IMG/VR virus record: IMGVR_UViG_3300032050_000072
Location: 1-64,000 of that record
DNA from: a virus
Strand: one strand, 5' to 3'
Length of the DNA: 64,000 bases
The translations under genes were made by a program, and so were the position numbers. How positions within the stretch are numbered: the stretch's first letter is position 1; each line of letters starts with the position of its first letter. Of the stretch, positions 40,457-48,229 are shown piece by piece. The notes under the pieces are model-generated. The model made no database searches. It saw only the letters and a list, made by a program, of their open reading frames with translations, and was not told the origin of the DNA.

Positions 40457-41710
40457 TTAGACGCCAGCCTTGGCTTTCTTGGCCTCATCCTCCGGCCAGC
40501 CCGCGAAGATCGCATCGTCGATGTCGGTCATCGTGAAGCCGCCGTTGGTCAGCATGTCGTAGGCCGAGATCATCGTGCGGGTCGACATGATCCGCTCGAA
40601 GCGGTGCTTGCGAATCGCAGCCCGGTAGCCCCACAGCTTCTCGCGGAGCTTCTTGTTCGGGCAGACATGCTCCTCAAGGGCGGTGTCGTAGTCCATCGGC
40701 ACTTGGCCGATCACGAAGCGATCAAGGAACGCGCCGTCGAGTTCGGTGCGACCGACGTATTGACGATCGGCACCGCGACCGAACGTATTGGCGGCGGCGA
40801 TGAAGATGAAGTCAGCGTGACGCTGGATCACTTCGCCACCGTTACGCTCGACCGACAGCAAGCCGTTCGCCAGGGCCGAGTTGATAATCAGCAGCACGTT
40901 CGGGTCAGCCGCGTCGCACTCGTCGGCCAGGAACACCCCGCCGTTCTCGAAGCACTTCACGAACTGCGTAATCTGATAGCAATCCTGGCCGGTATGGATG
41001 TTCGGCACATTGCGACCGACTAGCTTGCTTTCGGTGACGCCACCGGCCAGCGAGATCATGCCGAACGGCAAGCCGAGAGCCCGAGCGATCTGAGCCGCCA
41101 AGTGCGACTTGCCGCAACCAGCCGGACCCGGCAGGAAAATGTTCTGGCGACGAGCCGCCAGCTTGACGATCTTGTCGAACGCCGGGTGGTAGATTTCGTT
41201 CTCCAGCTTGACGGCTTCACCGCCCTTGGGCTGAATCTTGATCGTACGCGGCAGACGAGCCTCCTCGATCCGCTGCTTGACGTAAGCCGCCATTTCGAGC
41301 GAGCTTTGTTCGAGCTTGCTGGTCACAACCTTGGCGACCGCACCAGCCAGTGACGAGATCGTGCTGTCGATCGTGCCGCTCAGCTTGTCGGCCAATTCGC
41401 CGCCAACTTCCAGCTTGATCTTCTCGACCGCACCGGCGATGTATTTATCAACGACTTCCGAGTCAAACACAGGGCTTTCGGCCCCTTGTTGTACGGAACC
41501 GTGCTGCTCGCATTGGCCTTCAACTTGGGTGCATCCGTAGTGGACATTCCAGACGCTACCATTGAAACGAACCCGCTCCACTCGATCACCCTTGTTGATT
41601 TTGCAGCCGCAGCGAACGCACTTCGGTCGGCTGAATTTAGCGAGGAAAATTGGGTTGCCAACTTCATCAAATCCTTCTGGCTTGTCGGTCTTTACGGTAA
41701 CTGGTGTCAT
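40457..41710 (-). CDS. MoxR/CbbQ-type AAA+ ATPase with N-terminal zinc finger
   Basis: 417 residues. The N-terminal ~60 residues contain CVRCGCKINKGDRV and NVHYGCTQ, likely a zinc ribbon. A helical linker follows. The AAA+ core has FLPGPAGCGKSHLAAQIARA (Walker A), FENGGVFLADECDAADPNVL (Walker B), IFIAAANTFGRGAD (sensor 1) and a LDGAFLDRFVIGQVP turn, all as in MoxR-type ATPases. It starts from a regulated promoter and ends at a terminator, followed by the VWA-like gene. MoxR proteins remodel partner complexes through their VWA partners. Confidence 0.85.
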   Translation of the reverse strand: MTPVTVKTDKPEGFDEVGNPIFLAKFSRPKCVRCGCKINKGDRVERVRFNGSVWNVHYGCTQVEGQCEQHGSVQQGAESPVFDSEVVDKYIAGAVEKIKLEVGGELADKLSGTIDSTISSLAGAVAKVVTSKLEQSSLEMAAYVKQRIEEARLPRTIKIQPKGGEAVKLENEIYHPAFDKIVKLAARRQNIFLPGPAGCGKSHLAAQIARALGLPFGMISLAGGVTESKLVGRNVPNIHTGQDCYQITQFVKCFENGGVFLADECDAADPNVLLIINSALANGLLSVERNGGEVIQRHADFIFIAAANTFGRGADRQYVGRTELDGAFLDRFVIGQVPMDYDTALEEHVCPNKKLREKLWGYRAAIRKHRFERIMSTRTMISAYDMLTNGGFTMTDIDDAIFAGWPEDEAKKAKAGV

Positions 41711-41777
41711 GATCTTGATCTCCTTGGGGTTGCTGTCGAAAGCGTTTGGTTGTTTGGTGGTTGCTTTCGATGGTTTT

Positions 41778-41806
41778 AATATATCGTAACGCTAGACGAT
41801 TGTCAA
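41778..41806 (-). promoter_or_regulatory. Regulated sigma70-type promoter with GTCTA operator
   Basis: TTGACA (41801-41806), spacer with GTCTAGCGTTACGA, TATATT (41778-41783). Drives the AAA+ gene; the leader is ~65 bases. Confidence 0.8.
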
Positions 41807-41826
41807 CAGGAAAAGTTCAGAAAAAT

Positions 41827-42051
41827 TTAGACGCGATCGGCCTGATAGGCGGCGAAACCGTGATCGAAGCCGAACAGCCAGGTCGACTTCTCTTCGCCTT
41901 CCAGCCAAGCCGGGCAGTAGGCTTCGGCGTGCGGGTTCGACCAGTCAGCCGAATAGCCAGCATCGAAACCTTGATTGTGCAGTTCGCGACGACGCTCATC
42001 GGTCATCGTCGAGGGGAGGCCGAACATGGCGTCGAGTTGTTGCTGGGTCAT
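41827..42051 (-). CDS. Small hypothetical protein under regulated promoter
   Basis: 74 residues. Polar and aromatic-rich (MFGLPSTMTDERRRELHNQG, FDAGYSADWSNPHAEAYCPA, TWLFGFDHGFAAYQAD). Leader with GATCAAGATC-ATG and a promoter at 42099-42127. Function unknown. The Gly-Phe-Asp-x-Gly repeats are a pattern seen in small phage proteins. Confidence 0.55.
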   Translation of the reverse strand: MTQQQLDAMFGLPSTMTDERRRELHNQGFDAGYSADWSNPHAEAYCPAWLEGEEKSTWLFGFDHGFAAYQADRV

Positions 42052-42098
42052 GATCTTGATCTCGCGTGTTTGGTGGTAGTTGCTGATTGACTCTACAA

Positions 42099-42127
42099 AG
42101 TATATCGTCCCGATAGACCTAAGTCAA
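42099..42127 (-). promoter_or_regulatory. Regulated sigma70-type promoter with GTCTA operator
   Basis: TTGACT (42122-42127), spacer with GTCTATCGGGACGA, TATACT (42099-42104). Contains a perfect TATCG-N3-CGATA inverted repeat. Confidence 0.82.
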
Positions 42128-42163
42128 TCATGTTTTCCGAAAAAATCTGGAAAATAATCGGCC

Positions 42164-42177
42164 CGCAACAAGTTGCG
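42164..42177. repeat. Dispersed inverted repeat, copy 15
   Basis: Exact copy a few bases after the stop of the small 42185-42355 gene. Confidence 0.85.
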
Positions 42178-42184
42178 TGGCAGC

Positions 42185-42355
42185 CTAGCGTTTTCGCCAT
42201 TCGGCCAGCGATCGCACGATAGATGCGACCGGAATCCCGATCGCCAGTGCGAGCAAAGAATAGGCCCCGAGCTTGATCGCGAACACCAAGTCTGGAACCA
42301 ACCGCAGATAATCCCAGAGCAGCCGCAGGCCCTCACGATCGCCAATGTCGTTCAC
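42185..42355 (-). CDS. Tiny membrane protein
   Basis: 56 residues from GTG 42355. The membrane segment is AIKLGAYSLLALAIGIPVAS, after a charged start (NDIGDREGLRLLWDYLRL), and the C-terminus is basic (RSLAEWRKR). It is too short for routine gene calling. It follows directly after the 44-residue membrane protein gene and may belong to the lysis group. Coding is supported by a start near the preceding stop and by a consistent membrane pattern. Confidence 0.5.
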   Translation of the reverse strand: MNDIGDREGLRLLWDYLRLVPDLVFAIKLGAYSLLALAIGIPVASIVRSLAEWRKR

Positions 42356-42358
42356 GGC

Positions 42359-42493
42359 TTACCAGCCTCCGGCCCAGAAAGTTCGCAGCCATTGCCACGC
42401 AGGCACCTTAAACAGACCGCCGTACGTCAAGCCATCCATGACCACGACTGCGGCAGCCACCAGCAACAAAACGATCGCCCGCCATCGCCTCAT
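42359..42493 (-). CDS. Tiny membrane protein
   Basis: 44 residues from ATG 42493, overlapping the upstream TGA (ATGA). Starts MRRWRAIVLLLVAAAVVVMD, so a basic N-terminus and one membrane helix; the rest is aromatic (WQWLRTFWAGGW). Likely part of the lysis or envelope-active group. Identified from translational coupling and hydrophobic pattern. Confidence 0.5.
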   Translation of the reverse strand: MRRWRAIVLLLVAAAVVVMDGLTYGGLFKVPAWQWLRTFWAGGW

Positions 42494-42795
42494 GGTGCAT
42501 CACCAACCTTGCCGCCGATCCAGTTCGGTTTGTCGCCTAGCGGCTTAGGCTTGATCGGCTCGCGAGTTTCGCCATTCCAGACTTCGACATCAAAGCCCTT
42601 GCTGGTGAGCCGCACCATCACGGCGCTATCGTCCGCTTCGATGTAGGTGGTCTTCGCGGTGATCTGCTTGACCGTCACCGGCCCGACAATCGGCGGAAAC
42701 AGCTTCGCAACGACATAGACCGAGCCACAGGCGATCGCCGCCACAACGACAATCGTCTTGATCGCGAACTTGAAAAAATCGTCGCCGCCCATCAT
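42490..42795 (-). CDS. Membrane-anchored small protein
   Basis: About 101 residues from ATG 42795 (GAGGGG upstream). One hydrophobic segment (AIKTIVVVAAIACGSVYVVA) lies near the N-terminus, followed by a periplasmic-side beta region (VTVKQITAKTTYIEADDSAV, FDVEVWNGETREP). It overlaps the preceding small gene as ATGA. Function unknown. Confidence 0.5.
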   Translation of the reverse strand: MMGGDDFFKFAIKTIVVVAAIACGSVYVVAKLFPPIVGPVTVKQITAKTTYIEADDSAVMVRLTSKGFDVEVWNGETREPIKPKPLGDKPNWIGGKVGDAP

Positions 42796-42953
42796 CGACC
42801 CCTCTTCGCCGCAAGGCGAAACAAAGCGAGCGAGCACATGACCAGCCCGATCGCGACCCACATATTGACCTGACGAAATGCCGCCAGTTCACTCGCCGCC
42901 TTCTCGATGGCCGCGATCACTCGCTCGACGTTTTGAGCCCAGTCGGCCTGCAT
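42792..42953 (-). CDS. Tiny membrane protein
   Basis: 53 residues from ATG 42953. A helical start (ADWAQNVERVIAAIEKAASE) is followed by one membrane helix (NMWVAIGLVMCSLALFRLA) and a basic tail. It overlaps the next gene by ATGA, so coding is likely. The pattern fits holin-like or spanin-type proteins, but one membrane segment alone is not diagnostic. Confidence 0.5.
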   Translation of the reverse strand: MQADWAQNVERVIAAIEKAASELAAFRQVNMWVAIGLVMCSLALFRLAAKRGR

Positions 42954-42955
42954 GA

Positions 42956-43447
42956 CTATGATCCGAATTGGTTTTCTTGCTGCACTCGATCCTTGCCCAT
43001 CGCCCGCAGTAGATCGCCCAGGTGCTTGTCCCAGGCTTCAATCGTTTTCTGCTGCCGCTCGTCGGCCTTCTTCTCGATCGTCTCAAGGTGGGTGCGAAAC
43101 TCGGCCCGCTCCGCTTTTGACTCGGCGATGAAGTCAGCCCGCGCTGATGCGTGACCGGCTTCGGCTTTCTGAATCACCGCCTCGTAGCTTGTCGCGATCT
43201 TCTCGATATGCGACGGAATCACGACATAGCCAGCCCAGACCAAGCTGGCAATCACGACCAGTGCGAACTTGACCGTCTGCGGCAGTTCCTTGAAGAAATC
43301 AATGCCCGCCGAGATCAAGGCCCCGACCCACGTCTGCCCCCAGACCACCGTCTGCGGCTGTGGCTGCGATTGACTCGGCGCAGACGGGTAGCTTGTCGGC
43401 TTCGGAGCCGGAGCTTGCGGCGTCGGTGTAGAGTCGGCCCAGGACAT
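42956..43447 (-). CDS. Proline-rich membrane protein with coiled coil
   Basis: 163 residues. The first ~35 are Pro/Gln/Ser-rich (TPQAPAPKPTSYPSAPSQSQ). A membrane segment at ~60-80 (VKFALVVIASLVWAGYVVIP) follows, then a long charged coiled coil (AEAGHASARADFIAESKAER, THLETIEKKADERQQKTIEA). A cytoplasmic proline-rich end plus periplasmic coiled coil could form an envelope-spanning protein such as a spanin. The function is a guess. Confidence 0.5.
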   Translation of the reverse strand: MSWADSTPTPQAPAPKPTSYPSAPSQSQPQPQTVVWGQTWVGALISAGIDFFKELPQTVKFALVVIASLVWAGYVVIPSHIEKIATSYEAVIQKAEAGHASARADFIAESKAERAEFRTHLETIEKKADERQQKTIEAWDKHLGDLLRAMGKDRVQQENQFGS

Positions 43448-43460
43448 ATTCGAGCCCTCG

Positions 43461-43589
43461 CTATTTGGCTGGCAGGTTTTGATGCACGGCGATCACACCA
43501 GCGGCCAGCGGTCGATGATCGGCATCGGCCTTTGGCTTGGCGGTGCAGCCCATGGAAAGCAGCAGCAGAATCACAATCGCGGTCTTCAT
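43461..43589 (-). CDS. Tiny lipoprotein (Rz1-like candidate)
   Basis: 42 residues from ATG 43589. The start MKTAIVILLLLSMGCTAK has a short signal and a lipobox-like S-M-G-C ending in Cys15. The mature part is small and polar. Adjacent genes are membrane proteins, so an outer-membrane spanin subunit (Rz1-like) is plausible. Too short for routine gene calling; supported by the signal and by the near-gap-free gene order. Confidence 0.5.
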   Translation of the reverse strand: MKTAIVILLLLSMGCTAKPKADADHRPLAAGVIAVHQNLPAK

Positions 43590-43592
43590 GGT

Positions 43593-44663
43593 TTATCCGT
43601 AGGCGTTGGAGATTTCCGGCAGCGACTTGCGCGGCCAGCCGTTCGCACCACTCAAGGCGATCAGCGACCGCCGTGAGACATCCTCCCACCGCGCCCAGAA
43701 CGAGCCGAGCGGAATGTCGAAGTTGGTGCCCATGACTCGACGCGGCCCGCTGTTCCAGTTCGGCCCCCACGAGTTCAAGATCAGCACCAAGCCGCGTGTG
43801 CGGTAGTGCGTCTTGACGATATCGCGGTCGTCAGCGCCGATCGCCGCCATCGCGTGTGCCCAGCTTCCCTGCTGCCGGGAGACGCCATTCTCGTCGCGCT
43901 GATTCGAGAAGCCCTCTCCACCACAGGTCGAGATACCGTAGCCGTTCGCCAGCATGTCGCGAACCGCCTCGAAGCTATTCAATTGCGTCGCGGTGCGAAT
44001 CAGGTGCAGACGACCGACTTCGGTGATCTTGTCCGGGGGTGGCGACGATCCCCATTTGCCAGCGGTGCCGCCGCTATATCGCGACAGATCGAAGCCCAGG
44101 TCGGCATAGTTCTGCCGAATCCACATCGCCGCCTCTTTGCGGACGACTTGTGCCGCCTCTTCGCATTGCCAGCCATCGCCGCCGTGCCGTCGATACCAGT
44201 AGATTGCCTCACTCGAAAACACGCCGTCGAGCAAGCCAGCCTGCGGAACTTCGGGGGCGACTTCGACCTTGCCCGTGACCTCATCGGCCCGGCCCGAAGC
44301 GATATCGCAAGCACAGGTGAACAGCACCGCATTGCGCGTGTCATGAGAAACGCAGTCACCCCGAGTTTGGGGGGATGCAGGCCAGCAGCCTGGAAAGACC
44401 CGTTCGTTGACGTGCCGCCATGTCGCGACCAATTGACCGGCAGCGCTATCGGCTAAGCCGTAGGCATGGCAAGCCTGCTCGCCGTCCGTCCAGCCACCTT
44501 CGGCGCGGATTGAGTCCCACAGGCTCGCAGCGGCTTCGTCGTCGTGATAACAGCCGGCGAAACCGGCGTTATACATTTTGACGACATCATCCGGCTCCCA
44601 CTCTTGCAGGTCGCTATGCTTCGGCCAGAACTGCATCCCAGCCGGAATTTTCTTTGCCCCCAT
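43593..44663 (-). CDS. Papain-like (C1 family) cysteine protease-like protein
   Basis: 356 residues. The catalytic pattern is QTRGDCVSHDTRNAV with Cys in the place of the papain active site, SWAHAMAAIGA with the His, and LILNSWGPNWNSGP, the classic NSWG motif after the Asn. The beginning has MQFWPKHSDLQEWEPDDVV. There is no signal peptide; an active protease may act on the host or on virion proteins. It lies among membrane and secreted proteins. Papain-like proteases are unusual in phages, so the role is open. Confidence 0.7.
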   Translation of the reverse strand: MGAKKIPAGMQFWPKHSDLQEWEPDDVVKMYNAGFAGCYHDDEAAASLWDSIRAEGGWTDGEQACHAYGLADSAAGQLVATWRHVNERVFPGCWPASPQTRGDCVSHDTRNAVLFTCACDIASGRADEVTGKVEVAPEVPQAGLLDGVFSSEAIYWYRRHGGDGWQCEEAAQVVRKEAAMWIRQNYADLGFDLSRYSGGTAGKWGSSPPPDKITEVGRLHLIRTATQLNSFEAVRDMLANGYGISTCGGEGFSNQRDENGVSRQQGSWAHAMAAIGADDRDIVKTHYRTRGLVLILNSWGPNWNSGPRRVMGTNFDIPLGSFWARWEDVSRRSLIALSGANGWPRKSLPEISNAYG

Positions 44664-44678
44664 CGCTTGCCCCTTGTG

Positions 44679-45155
44679 CTAATTGATCTCCGCGAGCGCC
44701 GCCACGAACTCGATCAGCTTGTCGACGTTCGCCTTGTCGCCTTCCTTGCCGAAGACATCGACGAACGACTTCTCGACCGCTGGCCCATAGCCGTCGACTC
44801 GCTTGCCAAGCCCACGGGCGCTGGCATCGAGGTTGATGTATTGGTTGATCGCGTCCTTCGCTCGGGCGACATCGGGAATCTGCTGCTTGTTGGCAACCAA
44901 CACTGATCCGAACTGCGACCAACCGATTGCAATCGCCCGCACGGCCTCGCGATCATTCGCCGCCGCACAGAGCGACTTCACGCCAGCCACCGCGTCACGC
45001 ATTTCGCGCGACGGAGCCGGGAGAATTAGCGGCGACGGGTTTGGCGACGGACTTGGAGCGATATCAGGAAGCGGCAGCTTTACGCCGTTCCAGTGCAGCA
45101 GCAAGACAGCCGCTCCGACCCACAAAATCCAGCGACGATCATGCCCCTGATTCAC
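44679..45155 (-). CDS. Signal-anchored hypothetical protein
   Basis: 158 residues. The N-terminal segment WILWVGAAVLLLHWNGVKLP is a membrane anchor; a Pro/Ser-rich linker (PSPSPNPSPLILPAPS) and a helical domain (DAVAGVKSLCAAANDREAVR, VDKLIEFVAALAEIN) follow. It overlaps the upstream gene by ATGA. Function unknown; position suggests lysis or envelope activity. Confidence 0.5.
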   Translation of the reverse strand: MNQGHDRRWILWVGAAVLLLHWNGVKLPLPDIAPSPSPNPSPLILPAPSREMRDAVAGVKSLCAAANDREAVRAIAIGWSQFGSVLVANKQQIPDVARAKDAINQYINLDASARGLGKRVDGYGPAVEKSFVDVFGKEGDKANVDKLIEFVAALAEIN

Positions 45156-45424
45156 GGCGTCGGCTCCTTCTTCATTTCCTTCACAACAGCCGCCGCCACA
45201 ATCGCGGCAAGCTCTGCCGGGCTCGGCTGCGGCACGGGCGGAACACTCGGCCCGGCGTCGTAGAAAAATCCCTTGATGAAATTCACGGCGGCATCGACAT
45301 AGCCGAACACGATCGCTCGCGACTTCGGAAAGATCGACACCAACAAGAACACCGCCGCCAGCGCAGCGGTCACGACTGAAAATGGGTTCGACGAATCGAA
45401 ATGCCCGTATGCCCCCAGGTCCAC
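45152..45424 (-). CDS. Small membrane protein, GTG start
   Basis: 90 residues from GTG 45424. One membrane segment (FSVVTAALAAVFLLVSIFP), perhaps a second amphipathic one (IVFGYVDAAVNFIKGFF), and a Pro-rich C-terminus (GPSVPPVPQPSPAEL). Overlaps the next gene by ATGA. A holin-like role is possible from size and position; no family motif is seen. Confidence 0.5.
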   Translation of the reverse strand: MDLGAYGHFDSSNPFSVVTAALAAVFLLVSIFPKSRAIVFGYVDAAVNFIKGFFYDAGPSVPPVPQPSPAELAAIVAAAVVKEMKKEPTP

Positions 45425-45445
45425 GAGATCACCCCCTCTCGGTTG

Positions 45446-46354
45446 TTAAGGCTTGAGCCACAGGGCTAGATCGCCCGCGCTCATAAAGCCGGTTGCCGTT
45501 TTGACCGCCTTGCTGCGGCCAATGCCACGAACGCCAGGATCAAGAATCATCGTTGTCGGACAAACCCGCACGCGATAGCGATCGAACGCAGCGTGATCCT
45601 CTTGCGAGTCCAAGTAGACGAACTTGTACTTTTGCAGAGCCGCCTTGGCTGGCTCCTTGTCGAGTTCGGCCTTGAGTTTGCGACACGGCTCGCAGCCGAC
45701 CATGCCGAATATCGCCAGCACTTTCTTGCCGTCCTGCTTGGCCTCGGCCAGAGCGGCGTCGAGCTTGTTATTGCCCCGAGCTTCCGGTTCGCGGTAGGAA
45801 ATACGGCGGCACGACTGGCAACCCGACTGAACCTTGCTGGCTCGATTCGGACACGACTCGCACTGGCAGTCGCCGCACTTACACGGCCCGCCACTGAGCA
45901 AGCAAGTCACCCGCTGCGGCGTAATCGCCTCGCGATGGCACTCACTGCTCCAGCTTCCGTCAGCCTGCTGGCGGTAGATCACGAGCTTTTCGCCTTCGCC
46001 CCATTGCTCGTCGAGTTCCTTGCGGTACTTGCTCAGCACGCTCACTAGCACGGCCCTGTCGGCAGCCGGATGCAGCGTGTTGTCGCTCACCAGCACGGCC
46101 AGCGGCGTCTTGTCGGCCAGGGCCTTGTCGTAGGCAATCTTGTAATCGTCGACCGGCTCACGCTCGAAAGAACTATCAGGCGGCAGGCCGACATCGACAG
46201 CCACCGCAAGCTCATCGGCGCGCGACTCGAACACAGCCACGACCGGCTTCGACTCCGCAACAAGTTGCGTGACGGCTGGCTTGGCCTGGAGCGAGAACGA
46301 ATTGAAAACGCAAACGACGATCGCCGTCAGCAGCGAGAACTTTCCCGAGTTCAT
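45446..46354 (-). CDS. Secreted thioredoxin-fold protein with Cys-rich insert
   Basis: 302 residues. The start MNSGKFSLLTAIVVCVFNSF is a signal peptide. Residues ~145-190 are very Cys-rich (CLLSGGPCKCGDCQCESC, CQSCRRISYREP). Residues ~205-295 are thioredoxin-like: VLAIFGMVGCEPCRKLKAEL has a C-x-x-C, VRVCPTTMILDPG has the cis-Pro. It would act on disulfides in the periplasm or outer compartment. A dispersed inverted repeat is inside the coding sequence. It overlaps the previous gene as ATGA. Confidence 0.65.
   Translation of the reverse strand: MNSGKFSLLTAIVVCVFNSFSLQAKPAVTQLVAESKPVVAVFESRADELAVAVDVGLPPDSSFEREPVDDYKIAYDKALADKTPLAVLVSDNTLHPAADRAVLVSVLSKYRKELDEQWGEGEKLVIYRQQADGSWSSECHREAITPQRVTCLLSGGPCKCGDCQCESCPNRASKVQSGCQSCRRISYREPEARGNNKLDAALAEAKQDGKKVLAIFGMVGCEPCRKLKAELDKEPAKAALQKYKFVYLDSQEDHAAFDRYRVRVCPTTMILDPGVRGIGRSKAVKTATGFMSAGDLALWLKP
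46256..46269. repeat. Dispersed inverted repeat, copy 16 (in CDS)
   Basis: Exact copy near the start of the thioredoxin-like gene, encoding VTQLVAE. Confidence 0.85.
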
Positions 46355-46713
46355 TGTCCGGCCTCTTTGTTTTGGAATCGCTTGAAGACTTGATAGGCCG
46401 ACTCGGTGATATGCGGAATCGCCGCCACAATGATCGGATCAAGCATCCACATCGGCAGCCACCATGCGACATAGAGTGACGGTCGCAGCGCCGCATACAG
46501 AGCCAGAATCGCTTTGTCGACCAGGGCCTTCTTGTCGGCACCGCTCATGCCCGCCAGCTTGCTCGCGGCTTCGACCGCTACACTCGCCGCTTCGTTGATC
46601 GTCGCCAGGATTTCGCCCAGCGTGAAGCCGCCTTCGGCCCGCTTCAAAGCGTTCTCGTAGACCGGCACTAGCAACGGGAATTGCGAGATCACATTGGGAA
46701 TCGAGTCAGGCAT
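46351..46713 (-). CDS. Hypothetical protein with hydrophobic C-terminal part (holin-like candidate)
   Basis: 120 residues from ATG 46713. The first half is a soluble helical part (PNVISQFPLLVPVYENALKR, LGEILATINEAASVAVEAAS); the second has AWWLPMWMLDPIIVAAIP, a membrane-type stretch. It overlaps the thioredoxin-like gene as ATGA. A holin-type function is possible but has no direct support. Confidence 0.45.
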   Translation of the reverse strand: MPDSIPNVISQFPLLVPVYENALKRAEGGFTLGEILATINEAASVAVEAASKLAGMSGADKKALVDKAILALYAALRPSLYVAWWLPMWMLDPIIVAAIPHITESAYQVFKRFQNKEAGQ

Positions 46714-46739
46714 AGAGCACCGTCTTGGTGATGGTGGAA

Positions 46740-46782
46740 TCGCGGCGTCGGTGTCGGCGTGGCAACTGCACCGACGCCGCGA
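46740..46782. other. Large perfect hairpin between regulator and lysis-type genes
   Basis: TCGCGGCGTCGGTG and its complement form 14 perfect pairs with a 15-base loop. Neither strand has a clear U-run after it, so it may be a transcriptional pause, mRNA end protection or a weak terminator. The rest of the 134-base gap (46714-46847) has nothing else I recognise. Confidence 0.5.
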
Positions 46783-46847
46783 CTTATGGCTAGTTGCCAT
46801 GCTGGCGAATACCTTGACGAATGTCCAGATCAAGACCACGCCGAATG

Positions 46848-47264
46848 TCAACATTCTCGCCCGCCGAGCACGCAGCCGTAGCACATTTGCTCGTTCGCGG
46901 TCGATGGATGGGCGCGGTTGCCGCAGCCAGGGCACTTGATCCAGCGGAACTCGTCGAACGGCGGCGACGGCGGAACGTCTTCGTCCTCGTCGATCTCACT
47001 CAGGCACTTGACGCGCATCTCGATCGGCCCGCCCGCGTCAACTCGCTGCTCACCCGTGCAAATGCGATTGACCTGCCTCGGATTGAGGTCAAAGATATCG
47101 CCAAGCTCCTTGTAGCTCGGCTTGGTCGGCAAGGTGATTCTGAGCGTTCTGAGCAGCCTGATCTGGGCATTGCTCAGCTTGGCCTTGCCGTTGGTTTCTC
47201 CGGTGCGCGCGTACGATGAAACACGCCTAGCACCTAGATGCTCCGTCTTCTTCGTCCCGACCAT
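46848..47264 (-). CDS. HTH and zinc-ribbon regulator-like protein
   Basis: 138 residues. Residues ~30-70 form an HTH (AQIRLLRTLRITLPTKPSYK, ELGDIFDLNPRQVNRICTGE), and the C-terminus has a zinc ribbon (WIKCPGCGNRAHPSTAN, CYGCVLGGREC). A GGAGG site precedes the ATG at 47264. Its position before the secreted-protein block suggests late-gene control. This is inference from domain type and place. Confidence 0.55.
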   Translation of the reverse strand: MVGTKKTEHLGARRVSSYARTGETNGKAKLSNAQIRLLRTLRITLPTKPSYKELGDIFDLNPRQVNRICTGEQRVDAGGPIEMRVKCLSEIDEDEDVPPSPPFDEFRWIKCPGCGNRAHPSTANEQMCYGCVLGGREC

Positions 47265-47300
47265 CCTTGACCTCCGACTGCCACGCCGAAGGTTTCTTGA

Positions 47301-47798
47301 CTACCTAGCCGCCAAGCTCCTAGCGACCGCCACTCTGCGGGCATATTCCGCCAGCAAAATCGCGTCCGCGCGTCCGTCGTGTTTTTTCAGCCGCAGCCAT
47401 TCGGCTGAGTTCGGAAACAGCAGCTTCGCGGTTTTGATCGAAGTCTCTTTGTCAGTGTGATGAACCCTCCCAAGGATGCACTTCTTCCAGACCTCGACCT
47501 TGACCACCTGCGGGTCGATGCCGATCATCGTCAGCCCGAGCTTCCAGAATCCCTTGTTCTCGCCGAACGTGAACGCTCCTCGCCTGCCGTCGTGCGAGTA
47601 GGTGCCGACATCCTCGATCACCGCTTCGAGGTAGGCGTAGCGGCTGCCGATGCCGGTCAGAATCCTTGCGAGCTTCTCCAGGTCCGGCTGCTTGCCGTCG
47701 AGCGGGAAGTCGTGAATCTCAAGCACCGCCCGCTTGTTGACGACTGCGATCGCGCCGTACTTCCCTGGATCGACACCGGCATAGACATATTCGCTCAT
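47301..47798 (-). CDS. RuvC-like Holliday junction resolvase
   Basis: About 165 residues from ATG 47798. Starts YVYAGVDPGKYGAIAVVN with the first catalytic Asp, has EAVIEDVGTYSHDGRRGAF with the Glu, and HDGRADAILLAEYARR with the final D-x-x-D. The same architecture is seen in phage RuvC-type resolvases that process branched DNA before packaging. It overlaps the HNH gene as ATGA. Confidence 0.8.
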   Translation of the reverse strand: MSEYVYAGVDPGKYGAIAVVNKRAVLEIHDFPLDGKQPDLEKLARILTGIGSRYAYLEAVIEDVGTYSHDGRRGAFTFGENKGFWKLGLTMIGIDPQVVKVEVWKKCILGRVHHTDKETSIKTAKLLFPNSAEWLRLKKHDGRADAILLAEYARRVAVARSLAAR

Positions 47799-48229
47799 GC
47801 CAAGTCCCTCCAGTCGACCATTGGCTTGTGGGAATATCGCTCGGCCTGAAAGACATCCGGCAGCCCAAGCAGCGGCGGGAGTTCGCGGTGGTAGATTGCC
47901 GCCATCTTCTCGGGCTCCCATTCGTGCGGATCGGCGACGAACTTCAACCAGAGCGTATGGCCCAGCGAAAGCTTCGGCAGCACGACTCCGCGTTCACGAA
48001 TCGTCTCGCCCTCGGCCAGCCGGTGACAGCGTTCGCACAGCCGCAGTAGATTCCAAGGCTCGTCGCAGCGGTGCCGCGAGCGCTTGATAATGTGGTGAAC
48101 CTGAATCCCCGGCCACCGATCCCGCTCGGCCTTGCGGTGGTCGATCCAGCAGCAAGCACATCGCGGCGACAGGCCCGCCCAGAGCTTCATGGATTCGCCA
48201 GCGGTGAGGTCGCCCTCGGTTTCGATCAT
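47795..48229 (-). CDS. HNH endonuclease
   Basis: 144 residues from ATG 48229. The HNH core is CACCWIDHRKAERDRWPGIQ then VHHIIKRSRHRCDEPWNLL and RLCERCHRLAEGE, with two Cys pairs around the catalytic His-His. The C-terminal half is a separate helical domain (HTLWLKFVADPHEWEPEKM). It sits between the GNAT and RuvC-like genes, so a replication/recombination nuclease is more likely than a selfish element. Overlaps both neighbours by four bases. Confidence 0.7.
   Translation of the reverse strand: MIETEGDLTAGESMKLWAGLSPRCACCWIDHRKAERDRWPGIQVHHIIKRSRHRCDEPWNLLRLCERCHRLAEGETIRERGVVLPKLSLGHTLWLKFVADPHEWEPEKMAAIYHRELPPLLGLPDVFQAERYSHKPMVDWRDLA

Noticed and set aside
46740-46782. Rho-independent terminator
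   Set aside because: The stem is perfect but neither strand has a U-run immediately after it.
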